DNA from: Emcibacter nanhaiensis
GTDB lineage: Bacteria > Pseudomonadota > Alphaproteobacteria > Sphingomonadales > Emcibacteraceae
Direction: 5' to 3'
NCBI RefSeq assembly: GCF_006385175.1
Contig: NZ_VFIY01000008.1
Span: 62,001-126,000 of the forward strand
Length of the DNA: 64,000 bases
In this document: positions 1 to 8,928 of the stretch, piece after piece
Layout of the letters: every line of letters begins with the position of its first letter
Position numbering within the stretch: the stretch's first letter is position 1
The notes under the pieces: model-generated
What the model was told of the DNA's origin: nothing
The model's input: the letters and a program-made list of their open reading frames with translations, nothing else
Database searches by the model: none
Position numbers and translations under genes: made by a program

Positions 1-10
1 AGGAAGTTTC

Positions 11-1234
11 ATGAAAGTGACCATTATCGGCGCTGGCCAGGCAGGCCTGCAACTGGGTATTGGACTGCTCCACAGCGAGATCGAAGTGGAAATCGTCTCC
101 AACCGGACCGGTGAAGAAATCAGGACGGGACGGATCATGTCGAGCCAGTCCATGTACCAGGAAGCCCTGGACCACGAGCGGGAACTGGGCCTGAATTTCT
201 GGGACGATGAAGCGCCCGCCTATAACAATGTCAACATGATGATCGGAAACTCAGCCAAACCGATGATCGACTGGCACGCACCGCTGGACGGTGCCGGCAA
301 CTCCATCGACCAGCGGGTCAAAATGCCGCGCTGGATGGAAGAGTTTGAAAAACTCGGCGGCACATTAACCATTCTTGAAGCCGGGATCGAACATCTGGAA
401 GACTATTGCAGCACCAGCGATCTGGTCATTGTTGCGTCCGGCAAGGGGGAAATCGGCAGCCTGTTCGAAAAGGATGTGGAAAAATGCCAGTTTCATCAGC
501 CCATGCGCGGCCTGTCCCTGGTGTACTTTACCGGCATGGAACCCTATGAGCACACCCCAAGCCTGAACATCAACGTCAACCCGGGCATCGGCGAATGCGT
601 CACCTTCCCTGGCCTGACCACCAGCGGCGCCTGCGACATCATGACCTTTGAAGCTGTCCCCGGCGGCGAAATGGATGTCTGGCACGAAGTCAAAACTCCG
701 GACCAGCATCTGGAAATGACAAAGACATTGCTGGACAGGTTCTTCCCCTGGCTCGGAGAACGCTGCCGGAACATCAAACTCACCGACGACAATGCCCGAC
801 TTACCGGCCGCTTCCCGCCGACGGTGCGCAAACCCATCGGCTACCTGCCGTCCGGCCAGATTGTGCTCGGTATCGCCGACGCCATCTGCCTGAACGACCC
901 GATCACCGGCCAGGGCTCCAACAACGCCAGCAAGGCGGCTGCCATCTACCTGAAACGCATTGTCGACAATCGCGGCAGGGCCTTTGACGAAAACTGGATG
1001 CAGGGTACTTTCGATGCCTACATGGACTATGCCCACTGGGTCATCAAGTTCACCAATACTTTCCTGACCCCGCTGCCGGACCACATTGTGGAAATCTTCG
1101 GCGCAGCGCAAAGCAACCAGGCCATCGGCCGTATCTTTGCAGGCGCTTTCAACGACCCGCGCCGGGTAGATCCTTGGCTCTATGACCCTGCCGAAGCCAG
1201 GAAATTCATCCAGGCGCACAGCGAAGCTGCCTGA
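11..1234 (+). CDS. StyA-like FAD-dependent monooxygenase (styrene/indole monooxygenase family)
   Basis: The 407-residue product belongs to the single-component-flavin, two-protein monooxygenases typified by StyA. These use reduced FAD made by a separate reductase to epoxidise styrene, indole or similar vinyl/aromatic substrates in the cytoplasm. A Rossmann GAGQAG motif sits at residues 7-12. The second FAD signature, with a GQGSNNAS-type stretch, lies at about 290-305, and the length matches StyA (about 415). An AGGAAG ribosome site lies a few bases before the ATG, so the start is firm. A strong hairpin terminator follows, and a flavin reductase gene converges from the other side. The substrate is not known; the StyA family is certain, styrene itself is only one option. 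Confidence 0.85.
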   Translation: MKVTIIGAGQAGLQLGIGLLHSEIEVEIVSNRTGEEIRTGRIMSSQSMYQEALDHERELGLNFWDDEAPAYNNVNMMIGNSAKPMIDWHAPLDGAGNSIDQRVKMPRWMEEFEKLGGTLTILEAGIEHLEDYCSTSDLVIVASGKGEIGSLFEKDVEKCQFHQPMRGLSLVYFTGMEPYEHTPSLNINVNPGIGECVTFPGLTTSGACDIMTFEAVPGGEMDVWHEVKTPDQHLEMTKTLLDRFFPWLGERCRNIKLTDDNARLTGRFPPTVRKPIGYLPSGQIVLGIADAICLNDPITGQGSNNASKAAAIYLKRIVDNRGRAFDENWMQGTFDAYMDYAHWVIKFTNTFLTPLPDHIVEIFGAAQSNQAIGRIFAGAFNDPRRVDPWLYDPAEARKFIQAHSEAA

Positions 1235-1300
1235 TGGCGACAGATTAACTTTCTCCCAGACGGGATACCCAACCTCATAGACCATCCCGTTAAACTTTAC

Positions 1301-1327
1301 AGCACCCCCGCGGGGGTGCTGTTTTTT
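1301..1327 (+). terminator. Rho-independent terminator after the StyA-like gene
   Basis: A perfect 20-base palindrome (AGCACCCCCG followed by its reverse complement) is followed by six T on the + strand. There is no T-run on the other side, so it acts for the + strand gene and not for the converging reductase. Confidence 0.9.
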
Positions 1328-1329
1328 CG

Positions 1330-1812
1330 TCAGGCCGGTACTTTGCGATACCCCCCATCGAGATAGACCAGAGGCGCCACCTCTTCCCGGCTCAGCACCT
1401 CCTCAACTTCTCCGATAAAGACGGTATGGGAGCCGAACTCCACCGCTTCTGCTTTCCTGAGAAAGAAGACAGCCTGGGCATCTTCCAGCCAGGGAAGCCC
1501 GCCCTGTTCACACCAGTTCCCCTGCCTGAACAGATCTGCTTGTGAGGCCGGACGACTGAAACGATCAGAGATCTCCTGCTGGTTGTCCTGCAACAGGTTG
1601 ATACAAAAGTGCTCCTGCGCGCTGATCATTTTATGAAACAGCGAAGAGCGGTGAATACAGACCAGCAATGACAGGGGCTCGAAACTGACCGAGACCACGG
1701 AACTGACGGTTGCTCCCGCCCGTTCCTTTCCATCACCTGCTGTCACAATGGAGACGCTCGCCGCCATCCGGCGCAGCGCCTTTTGAAAACCCTTTTTCAG
1801 TTCTTCAGACAT
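1330..1812 (-). CDS. Flavin reductase, StyB/HpaC type
   Basis: A 160-residue flavin reductase-like (FMN_red) domain protein. Such enzymes use NAD(P)H to reduce free FAD or FMN for a partner monooxygenase. The N-terminal region with ASVSIVTAGDG, then SVSFEPLSLLVCI and FCINLLQDNQQE, is the usual flavin-binding layout for the family. The ATG is preceded by GAGAGGAAAAT. It converges on the StyA-like monooxygenase with only about 95 bases between the stop codons, which suggests that the two form one oxygenase system although they are not co-transcribed. The upstream TBDR gene runs in the same direction but a terminator separates them. Confidence 0.85.
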   Translation of the reverse strand: MSEELKKGFQKALRRMAASVSIVTAGDGKERAGATVSSVVSVSFEPLSLLVCIHRSSLFHKMISAQEHFCINLLQDNQQEISDRFSRPASQADLFRQGNWCEQGGLPWLEDAQAVFFLRKAEAVEFGSHTVFIGEVEEVLSREEVAPLVYLDGGYRKVPA

Positions 1813-1845
1813 ATTTTCCTCTCGCTATAAAATGCTATATAAAGA

Positions 1846-1882
1846 AACCCGGGCAGCGCGATATATCGCCGCTGTCCGGGTT
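1846..1882 (-). terminator. Terminator of the first TBDR gene
   Basis: A 13-bp stem (AACCCGG plus CAGCG with one G-U pair) with an 11-base loop, followed on the minus strand by TCTTTATA. It lies just past the TBDR stop codon and before the flavin reductase gene. Confidence 0.7.
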
Positions 1883-1922
1883 CAGTTCGAAGCGTTATGG
1901 GGTCGTTTAGCGCTTCGACAGA

Positions 1923-4289
1923 TCAGAAGTCAAACCGGCCGGTGATGTACCACTGGCGACCGCGGTCATAGAGACCTTCATAGGCTTGGAAGGCGTCACC
2001 GATAATCCCGGTCTGCAGATATTTCTCGTCGGTGATGTTTTTCACACCAAAGACGAAAGCGATATTTTCATCCACATTCTCCCAGGTAATGTTGGCATTC
2101 AGCAGGTGATAGCCATCCTGGTGGATCTCCGGCGTGTTGAAAGCGTCATTGTCGAACTCGGAACGGTAGGACCAGTCCACCCGCGGCACCAGGGAGCCTG
2201 CATCGCCAAGATCAAACTCTTTCGACACGGCGGCACTGATCGACCAGTCGGACACCCGGTCAAGCCGGTTGGCAGACGCCACCAGCGTAGTGTCGTAATC
2301 GATTTCGTCATAGCCGGCATCAAGGTAACCAAGACCGGCTTCCACAAACCAGCCGTCGGCCGGGGTCATCTGCAGCTCGAGCTCGGCTCCCTTGATGGTG
2401 GCGGCGCCGGCATTCTTGGTGATCGGCGCCACGCTGGTGAACACCTGCACCTGCATGTCGGTATAGTCGGTCCAGAAGGCGGCACCATTGAGGCGCAGGC
2501 GGTTATCGAAACCGGTATATTTGAAGCCGACTTCGTAGACCTTCACGAATTCCGGATCGAAGGTGGGGATCAGGTCCACATCCGCTGTTCCGGCCGGGGC
2601 GGTGAAGCCCGCAACAATGGGCGGAAATACCCGCTGGGTGAAGCCGCCGGACTTGAAACCCTCGGAATAGGACGCATAAACCATCAGGTCGTCGGTGGCG
2701 TCAAAGGAGAGGTTCAGATAGGGGTCAATCTCGTCATAGCTGAGCTCTTTCTCCACATTTGGCAGAATGGGCTCGCCCGCCTGCATGAAGGGGGCGTCCA
2801 ACTGCGGATCTCCAGTCCCGGCGAAATAGTTGTCGATAATATACTGATCGGGTGTGAACTTTTTGGTTTCGTCCGTATAGCGGATGCCAGCGGTCAGGTG
2901 CAGACGGTCGGTGATGTCATAGGTGCCTTGGGCAAAGGCCGCCATGCTCTGGTTGTCATAAGCGCCGCCGCTCATGAAATGCGAGACAGTAAAATTCAGC
3001 TCGTTGGCATTATCCCCGCTCTCCTTGAAATAATAGAGACCGACAATCCAGTTCAGGCGATCCCCGAATGCCGTACCAAGCAGCTGGAATTCCTGGGTAA
3101 ACTGTTCCTGGCTCAGGTCATCCTGGTAATGAGCAATCAGCAGCGGGGAATGATCCCCGTCCCTCGCCATTTGGGCATCCAGGTTGCGGTAGGCCGTAAT
3201 GGACTTCAGGGTCAGGGCATCATTGATGTCCCATTCCACATTCAGGTTGGCAGCCCAGAAATCGGTGTCGGAATAGGCCGGGGCCGTACCGGAGTTAACT
3301 TCCTCACCACCGTAGACATAGCGGTCGTCATAACAGCCATCCACTGTCAGGTTCAGGGTGGATCCCGGATAGGCGCAGGGAGCGTAGGCGCCGCCGGCCA
3401 TCAGGTTGGCAATAATATTGTTGATGGTTGCCATCGGCGGCGTTTCGGGATCGATCGGTCCGTCGTAGTTGATGCCGAGCAGGGTCATGGCCGGGCCGTT
3501 TTCCCGGTCGCGGCTGCCCTCGATGGAGAAACTGATCTCCAGGTCGTCGCTGGCCTCCAGCACGAAGGAGGCGCGGCCGGACAGGGTGTTGTCGTCGCCC
3601 AGATCAATGCCATCATCGCGCATCACATAGCCGTCCTGGCTGAGATAGGCCACCGAATAGCTGCTGAACAGCTTGTCACTGAGCGGCAAATTCATGGATC
3701 CCTTGAGGTCGATGCGGTTGTCGCTGCCGAAAGTACCGGACATTTTGGCCTCGAACTCTTCGTGCGGTTTCTTGGTGGTGATGCTGATGGCGCCGCCGAT
3801 GGTGTTGCGGCCGAACAGGGTGCCCTGCGGGCCTTTCAGCACCTCGACCCGTTCCACATCGATCAGGTCGAGGATGCCGCCGACGGAACGGGCGATATAG
3901 ACGCCGTCCACATAAAGCCCCACGCCCGGGTCCACCGTCGGCAGGAATTCCTTCTGGCCCACACCGCGAATATAGATGGCGGCGGAGTTGCTGGCGCCGC
4001 CGAAGCTCGGGCTGTTCTGGAAGCTGAGGTTGGGGGTGAACTGGGCGATCTCGCCGACATCGGTGACGCCGCGATACTCAAGCCCCTCGCCGGTAAAGGC
4101 AGAAATGGCGATAGGCGCACTCTGCAGCCCCTCCTCGCGCTTGCGGGCGGTCACGGTGATTTCCTCCAGCAGCCAGGCGGTATCGTTGCCGGATGCCGTT
4201 TCCTCGGCTGTTGCCGCATTGCCAAGAGCCAGCAGGCTGCAGGACAGGGCCAGAACCGACTTCGTTGTTCTTTTTGATGGTGTATACAT
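1923..4289 (-). CDS. TonB-dependent receptor
   Basis: An outer-membrane active-transport receptor of 788 residues with an N-terminal signal peptide, a TonB box (LEEITVTA, residues about 41-48), a plug domain (VEVLKGPQGTLFGRNTIGGA region) and a C-terminal beta barrel ending in an aromatic residue (RFDF). This is the oligomer-importing or siderophore-type receptor form common in sphingomonads; its ligand cannot be told from sequence. I place the start at the second ATG because GGAG lies six bases before it; the ATG 12 bases upstream overlaps that ribosome site. No ExbB/TonB genes are nearby. It has its own terminator. Confidence 0.9.
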   Translation of the reverse strand: MYTPSKRTTKSVLALSCSLLALGNAATAEETASGNDTAWLLEEITVTARKREEGLQSAPIAISAFTGEGLEYRGVTDVGEIAQFTPNLSFQNSPSFGGASNSAAIYIRGVGQKEFLPTVDPGVGLYVDGVYIARSVGGILDLIDVERVEVLKGPQGTLFGRNTIGGAISITTKKPHEEFEAKMSGTFGSDNRIDLKGSMNLPLSDKLFSSYSVAYLSQDGYVMRDDGIDLGDDNTLSGRASFVLEASDDLEISFSIEGSRDRENGPAMTLLGINYDGPIDPETPPMATINNIIANLMAGGAYAPCAYPGSTLNLTVDGCYDDRYVYGGEEVNSGTAPAYSDTDFWAANLNVEWDINDALTLKSITAYRNLDAQMARDGDHSPLLIAHYQDDLSQEQFTQEFQLLGTAFGDRLNWIVGLYYFKESGDNANELNFTVSHFMSGGAYDNQSMAAFAQGTYDITDRLHLTAGIRYTDETKKFTPDQYIIDNYFAGTGDPQLDAPFMQAGEPILPNVEKELSYDEIDPYLNLSFDATDDLMVYASYSEGFKSGGFTQRVFPPIVAGFTAPAGTADVDLIPTFDPEFVKVYEVGFKYTGFDNRLRLNGAAFWTDYTDMQVQVFTSVAPITKNAGAATIKGAELELQMTPADGWFVEAGLGYLDAGYDEIDYDTTLVASANRLDRVSDWSISAAVSKEFDLGDAGSLVPRVDWSYRSEFDNDAFNTPEIHQDGYHLLNANITWENVDENIAFVFGVKNITDEKYLQTGIIGDAFQAYEGLYDRGRQWYITGRFDF

Positions 4290-4469
4290 TGGTTGCTCCA
4301 TTTTTTAGATTGGGAGCATTATTTGTGGTTTTCCCCGGCACCCGCTATTCACTGACCATAGTGATTATTCACAAATTTTGCCTAATTTGAGAATTTGCGC
4401 ACAGTTTGACCAGGATCAATGTGATGCTGGCGGAACAGGCAGGCGGCAAAAACGCTGAAAAACAGCGAT

Positions 4470-4605
4470 TACACAAAACCACGGAGTTCAGGAAGGTAAG
4501 GGAACGATTGGCAAATCTACAGTGGTGCCCCAGTCCGCACCACAGACGCTACATTTTACAAGGGGTTAAGGGTAAATGTGCGCACATCTCGCGCACTTTT
4601 ACGGA
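4470..4605 (+). repeat. Dispersed double-hairpin repeat, copy A
   Basis: Hairpin 1 is GTGGTGC (4522-4528) pairing with GCACCAC (4537-4543) around CCCAGTCC. About 30 bases later hairpin 2, AAATGTGCGC with GCGCACTTTT (4574-4600), ends in four T. The same order and bases recur near 26.96, 27.10, 42.45, 53.19 and 63.95 kb. The copy lies in the 371-base gap between the first TBDR start and the sulfotransferase stop. I see no gene in this gap. Confidence 0.8.
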
Positions 4606-4660
4606 ACTTATTGCCCAACAATAAATATTAGATATATACGGACGACAAGAGTTCCTGACT

Positions 4661-6247
4661 TTACAATAACCCGAAATGCTTCAATTTCTTCCTCAAGGGT
4701 AACAGCTGTTTCTCATAGCAGCGCCACCTGCCCACGGAGCTGTCATAGATCTTGTTTCGCACCTGACTTGCACTGCCAGTTGTAGAGGCCGCAGCATTTT
4801 TGTGAAACTCGAGACAAACGTCCTCCCACTCCAACCCAAGGGCGGCGATCAACTTCCGGCTTTCCTCCTCCTGATGGGCAACAAGATCTTCATAACTGAT
4901 TTCAATCAGGGCTGCAGACGGCAAAATCCTCCGCCAAAGCGCCATCAGCCGATGATAGGCGGCATAGTACTCGCCAAGTTCCTCAAGATCATAGGAAAAG
5001 GGGTACGCCTGATTGAAGAGGAATTTGAATATAGCATAGCAGGCATCCATAGGATCCCTCTTCACATGAACGATCTTTGCCTTGGGAAGGGCAAGATGGA
5101 TGTACCCCAGATAGAGAAAGTTCAGCGGAAGCTTGTCGATAATGCGCGGGCTCTCCCACGCCCGCTTACGTACATTCCTGACATAGGCCTCGCCCAGCTC
5201 TTTCATGGGCAGGTCAAGCGCCACGGCGGGCAGGTCCAGACGATCGACTCTCTTTCCGGCCTTCTTGTCGACAAGGGAGACAAGCTCTGTTGCGAACTCA
5301 TTCAGCTCGCCGGCGGAACTGACGCGGCTGTGGCTGGAAATAATCCGTTCCACAAGTGTTGAACCGGTGCGGGGCATACCGACAATGAAAATCGGCACAT
5401 CACTGCCGCATGCTTGTTCCGGTGTAGTCACACCCTCCCGTCCGTCGAAAGCCTGTTCAATCGCCTGGAAAATTTTCAGATCGTCCTGAAGCTCATATCG
5501 GGTATGCATACGCCTGATCCGGGCGCCGTTTTCCAAATGATAAAACGACTTGTCCCATTCGCCCAAATCCTCATATTCCTTGGCCAGGGCATAAGCGACC
5601 TGCACCGCCCCGCGCCAGTCAAGGCGACCGCTACGCACCACGTCCAGCAGTTCCCGAATGTGGTTTTCGTCTGCTGTTTGGGGTCTGAGTGATGATCTTA
5701 AGTTCTGGATCTCGCCGTCCAGAGGATTTCGCGCCAGAACAAAATCACAGGCCTTTTCCGCCTCTTTTTTATTCCCGAAAAAACGTTGAACACTTGCCAG
5801 TCCGCGGTGCGCATCTGTATTATCCGGATTGAGGGACAAAGCCTTTTCGAAATGTCCGAGAGCTTCCTCGTAGGCTTCACATCTGACCAGCAGCCCCCCC
5901 AGCATGACGAAGTCTTCTTCTCGAACAATTCCTGCCGCAGCGGCCTGAGACGCCAGCAGGCGGGCCTGCTCAAACTGCCCCGCCAGACAGTGGCAGCGGG
6001 CCTGCTGTACCAGATACCTGGAATTTTCAGGGTCAAGAAGAACAGCCTGTTTCACAGCTTCCAGGGATGCGTCAAGGTCGCCGCCACGCAGCGCCACCTC
6101 GGTTTTGAGATCCCAAATCCGGGCATCCGTCACACCACTCGCCAACAGATCGTCGAGTTGCTGTTCCGCTTCGGGAAACCGCCCTTCGCGGTATGCCAGC
6201 CAGGCAGCTTTCAGAAGCTTTTCTCTTTCTGCTGCCTGTTTTGTCAT
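4661..6247 (-). CDS. TPR-repeat sulfotransferase
   Basis: A 528-residue protein with helical tetratricopeptide repeats in its first 240 residues and a PAPS-dependent sulfotransferase domain after that. The 5'-phosphosulfate loop is GMPRTGST (residues 290-297), and the 3'-phosphate motif with KRDP is at about 396-399. Such enzymes transfer sulfate from PAPS to a carbohydrate, peptide or small-molecule hydroxyl, and the TPR part probably binds the acceptor or a partner. No signal peptide is seen. The start has only a weak GGGATTGGA ribosome site. It lies between two TBDR genes on the same strand, but the gaps give no proof of co-transcription. Confidence 0.88.
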   Translation of the reverse strand: MTKQAAEREKLLKAAWLAYREGRFPEAEQQLDDLLASGVTDARIWDLKTEVALRGGDLDASLEAVKQAVLLDPENSRYLVQQARCHCLAGQFEQARLLASQAAAAGIVREEDFVMLGGLLVRCEAYEEALGHFEKALSLNPDNTDAHRGLASVQRFFGNKKEAEKACDFVLARNPLDGEIQNLRSSLRPQTADENHIRELLDVVRSGRLDWRGAVQVAYALAKEYEDLGEWDKSFYHLENGARIRRMHTRYELQDDLKIFQAIEQAFDGREGVTTPEQACGSDVPIFIVGMPRTGSTLVERIISSHSRVSSAGELNEFATELVSLVDKKAGKRVDRLDLPAVALDLPMKELGEAYVRNVRKRAWESPRIIDKLPLNFLYLGYIHLALPKAKIVHVKRDPMDACYAIFKFLFNQAYPFSYDLEELGEYYAAYHRLMALWRRILPSAALIEISYEDLVAHQEEESRKLIAALGLEWEDVCLEFHKNAAASTTGSASQVRNKIYDSSVGRWRCYEKQLLPLRKKLKHFGLL

Positions 6248-6331
6248 TCCAATCCCTTGGTGCCCGGTATTACTGATTTTGTGTGGATGACCAGCATATA
6301 CCGGGCCCGCCTGACTGCCAAGCGGGAGAAC

Positions 6332-8734
6332 TCACAGACTGAGCTTCAGTCGAAGTCCGACTGAGAGAGGCCGGATAACCCCCCGGCTCTGGTCCATTTC
6401 TCCCATTTGCTCGGCAGACAGTCCCTGGGTGGTGCCCCGGGAATTGGTGAGGTTTTCCCCGAACAGGGAAATATCCCAATCGTCTTTACGCCAGGAAATG
6501 GAGGCGTTGAGCACCGTGAAGTCATCCAGCTCGATATAGCCGTCCTGCACAAAGTTCTCGATATCGACAAAGCCTGTTGCGGTTTTGCTTCGATAGGACA
6601 GGTCGCCATGCAGAGCAAACTGCCCGCCCAGCACCTCGCCCGGCACCAGATAATCCAATGATACGGTCAGGGCATGTTTGGACGATCCCGGTAACGTCGT
6701 TCCCGTCGGCACGAGGGTATCCGGGTTGCCAAAGGTGTAGTAGAAATCTGCCGTCGTTTCTGCATCCACATAAGCATAACCAAGCATCAGGCTCAGGTTC
6801 TCGCTCAGGTTTGCATAAACTTCCGCCTCCACCCCGCGTGACCGTGCGCCAGGCACGTTATCCACATAGTTCTGCCCGAAGGGAGAATAAAGGATGGTCT
6901 GGAAATCGTCCCAGTCCACCTGGAACAATGTCACCGTGTAGGTGAACTGGTCAGCAAGACGGCCTTTTACCCCGATTTCATAGTTGGTTGCGGTATCGGA
7001 CTCATATTCCATGATATCCGAGTTGTCATTCCCGAAGGGGTCGATCAAAGGAAGTGCGTTTGCTCCCCCGGGGCGGAACCCTTGCGCCCAAGTGGCATAC
7101 ACGAGGGTGTCATCGTCAATGGTATAAGCCACATTGGCCTTGAAGATCGCATCAGTAGAAGACTGCTCATAACTGTTATACCCCCCGAGCAGATAGTCAT
7201 CCAGCGGGTTGATTGCGTAGAAGAAGGAGGTCGTGCGTGACGCGTAAGGCAGCGGGATACCAGCTTCCCCTTCTGTCTTCTGGTGGAAGACGCGCGCGCC
7301 AATGGTCACATCCAGACGGTCGGTCGCATGCAGGGTCAGTTCTCCAAAGCCGGCAAGGTCCTGGAAAGTCTCGTCTGTCCGCCCCTCTGCCAGGACATCG
7401 GAAAAATCAAGAGGATCGGCATCGAGACCAAAAATGGCATTTGTATAGTCGCTGATCCCCGCCATGGTCTGAAGCAGATCAAAGGACAGTTTTCGCTTCA
7501 TATAATATCCGCCGATGGTCCAGTCGAACATGCCGTCACCGTTAGAGACCAGTCGAACTTCCTGGGTGAAGGTTTTTGTTCGCTGGTGCCTGACGATCGG
7601 GGAATAAAGCCGGGGGAACCCGAAATAATAACTCGCCAGGTTTGTACGCAGGAAACCGGAGGATTCAGAGACACTGTCCGTTTTCACATCAGCGTAGGAA
7701 GTTGCAGATGTCAACCGCGCAAACCCCAGATCGACCTGGACGTCCCCGTTTATCAGATGAATACGGGAATCCTGGGGATCGGTGTAGGCTTTATAGGAAA
7801 CATAGTCTTCGCCAGTACCGTAATTGGGGTTATCCTCGTAACGGCCATCCGCTTCCACTTCCTGGTAGGCATAGTTCAGCTGAATTTCCACATTGTCGGA
7901 AGGTTCAAACAATGCGGCGCCACGGAAGAAAGCCGCCCGGGCGTCATTATGGTCTTTCTCGACCTCGGCGAAAGCGGCGCCGCTGCCGACAAAGTCATCC
8001 GGGTCCGCCAGAACCGGCCCACCCGGATTCCGCGCTGTTCCTTCTTGCTGAATCAGCCCCACCGCATCAATGAAGCCGGAGGTATATTCATAGCCGCCGG
8101 TAAACCGAACCGCAGCCTTGTCGGAAACGGGAGCATTCACCGTGATATAGCCGTCAAAACTCGGATCACTCGCAGATTTTGTCAGCGATGTTTCAAGATT
8201 GACATCCACGGTGAACTCTTCAAAGTCCGGCTTTTTTGGAATAAATCGGATAGTACCGCCGACGGATCCCGCACCATAAAGCGTTCCCTGCGGGCCGCGC
8301 AAAACCTCGACCCGTTCCAGATCGACAAGCTTCAGCGGGAAAAAGACCGGCGTTTCCCCAAGATAGGTAGAAACCGATGGTTGAACCAGTGACGGGTTAT
8401 CGTCATTGTTATTGGCCGGGTTAGCGTTCAGTCCCCGGATTACAAAGTTATTCCGGTTGCCGGAGGTCCTTGGCCCTTCATCAAACAGGGCCAGCCCGGG
8501 CACCGCGCGTACAAGCCCGGAAATATCAGAAATACCGGCCTTCTCCAACCGGTCACCGCTGACCGCAGTGATGTTGGAGGGAATTTCCGTAACACTTTGG
8601 CTGCGACGAGTTGCCGTAACCGTGATCTCTTCAAACATCACTGCGTCACCAGAGGCATCCTGGGCATGAACCGAGGTTCCAAGAACGGTCTCGATCAGCA
8701 AAACAGCTGTTGTACCTAAAAGTTTCCTACGCAT
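6332..8734 (-). CDS. TonB-dependent receptor
   Basis: An 800-residue outer-membrane receptor. It has a signal peptide cleaved after about residue 24 (SVHA), a TonB box FEEITVTA at 34-41, a plug domain (VEVLRGPQGTLYGAGSVGG) and a barrel with a TAT-free C-terminus. It is of the same broad class as the other four receptors in the window but distinct in sequence. The barrel ends in LKLSL rather than a terminal Phe or Tyr, slightly off the usual C-terminal signature. The upstream 190 bases are AT-rich and probably hold its promoter. Confidence 0.9.
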   Translation of the reverse strand: MRRKLLGTTAVLLIETVLGTSVHAQDASGDAVMFEEITVTATRRSQSVTEIPSNITAVSGDRLEKAGISDISGLVRAVPGLALFDEGPRTSGNRNNFVIRGLNANPANNNDDNPSLVQPSVSTYLGETPVFFPLKLVDLERVEVLRGPQGTLYGAGSVGGTIRFIPKKPDFEEFTVDVNLETSLTKSASDPSFDGYITVNAPVSDKAAVRFTGGYEYTSGFIDAVGLIQQEGTARNPGGPVLADPDDFVGSGAAFAEVEKDHNDARAAFFRGAALFEPSDNVEIQLNYAYQEVEADGRYEDNPNYGTGEDYVSYKAYTDPQDSRIHLINGDVQVDLGFARLTSATSYADVKTDSVSESSGFLRTNLASYYFGFPRLYSPIVRHQRTKTFTQEVRLVSNGDGMFDWTIGGYYMKRKLSFDLLQTMAGISDYTNAIFGLDADPLDFSDVLAEGRTDETFQDLAGFGELTLHATDRLDVTIGARVFHQKTEGEAGIPLPYASRTTSFFYAINPLDDYLLGGYNSYEQSSTDAIFKANVAYTIDDDTLVYATWAQGFRPGGANALPLIDPFGNDNSDIMEYESDTATNYEIGVKGRLADQFTYTVTLFQVDWDDFQTILYSPFGQNYVDNVPGARSRGVEAEVYANLSENLSLMLGYAYVDAETTADFYYTFGNPDTLVPTGTTLPGSSKHALTVSLDYLVPGEVLGGQFALHGDLSYRSKTATGFVDIENFVQDGYIELDDFTVLNASISWRKDDWDISLFGENLTNSRGTTQGLSAEQMGEMDQSRGVIRPLSVGLRLKLSL

Positions 8735-8895
8735 ACGTCTTCACTCCACTAATTCTATCTTTTTTAATACCGGAGATTTTTTCTCCATTTTTATAGAAAA
8801 ATTATTGGCGACCTCTGGCTTCCTGTATATTTAAAAAAAGCTAAGCCCGCTTTTGCAATTGCGAAAGCCGAGAGTTCATGCTTTCGCGCGAAACA

Positions 8896-8915
8896 GCGCC
8901 GGGACGAACCGGCGC
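8896..8915 (-). terminator. Hairpin after the NicX-like gene
   Basis: GCGCCGG and CCGGCGC form a perfect 7-bp stem with a 6-base loop just past the stop codon of the minus-strand gene. Only TGTTT follows, so termination is plausible but not strong. Confidence 0.5.
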
Positions 8916-8928
8916 CGTTCCCTTCCCT

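Noticed and set aside
365-1285. A 306-codon antisense frame opposite the StyA-like gene
   Set aside because: No recognisable domain, and it overlaps a well-supported monooxygenase gene and its terminator.
1986-4277. A 763-codon open frame on the + strand opposite the first TBDR gene
   Set aside because: It has the His/Gly/Val-rich, low-complexity makeup of an antisense frame. The minus strand carries clear TBDR domains, a signal peptide and a ribosome site over the same bases.
4406-4624. A 72-codon open frame in the gap after the first TBDR gene
   Set aside because: It is simply a translation of the intergenic repeat and reads through both hairpins; no ribosome site or known domain.
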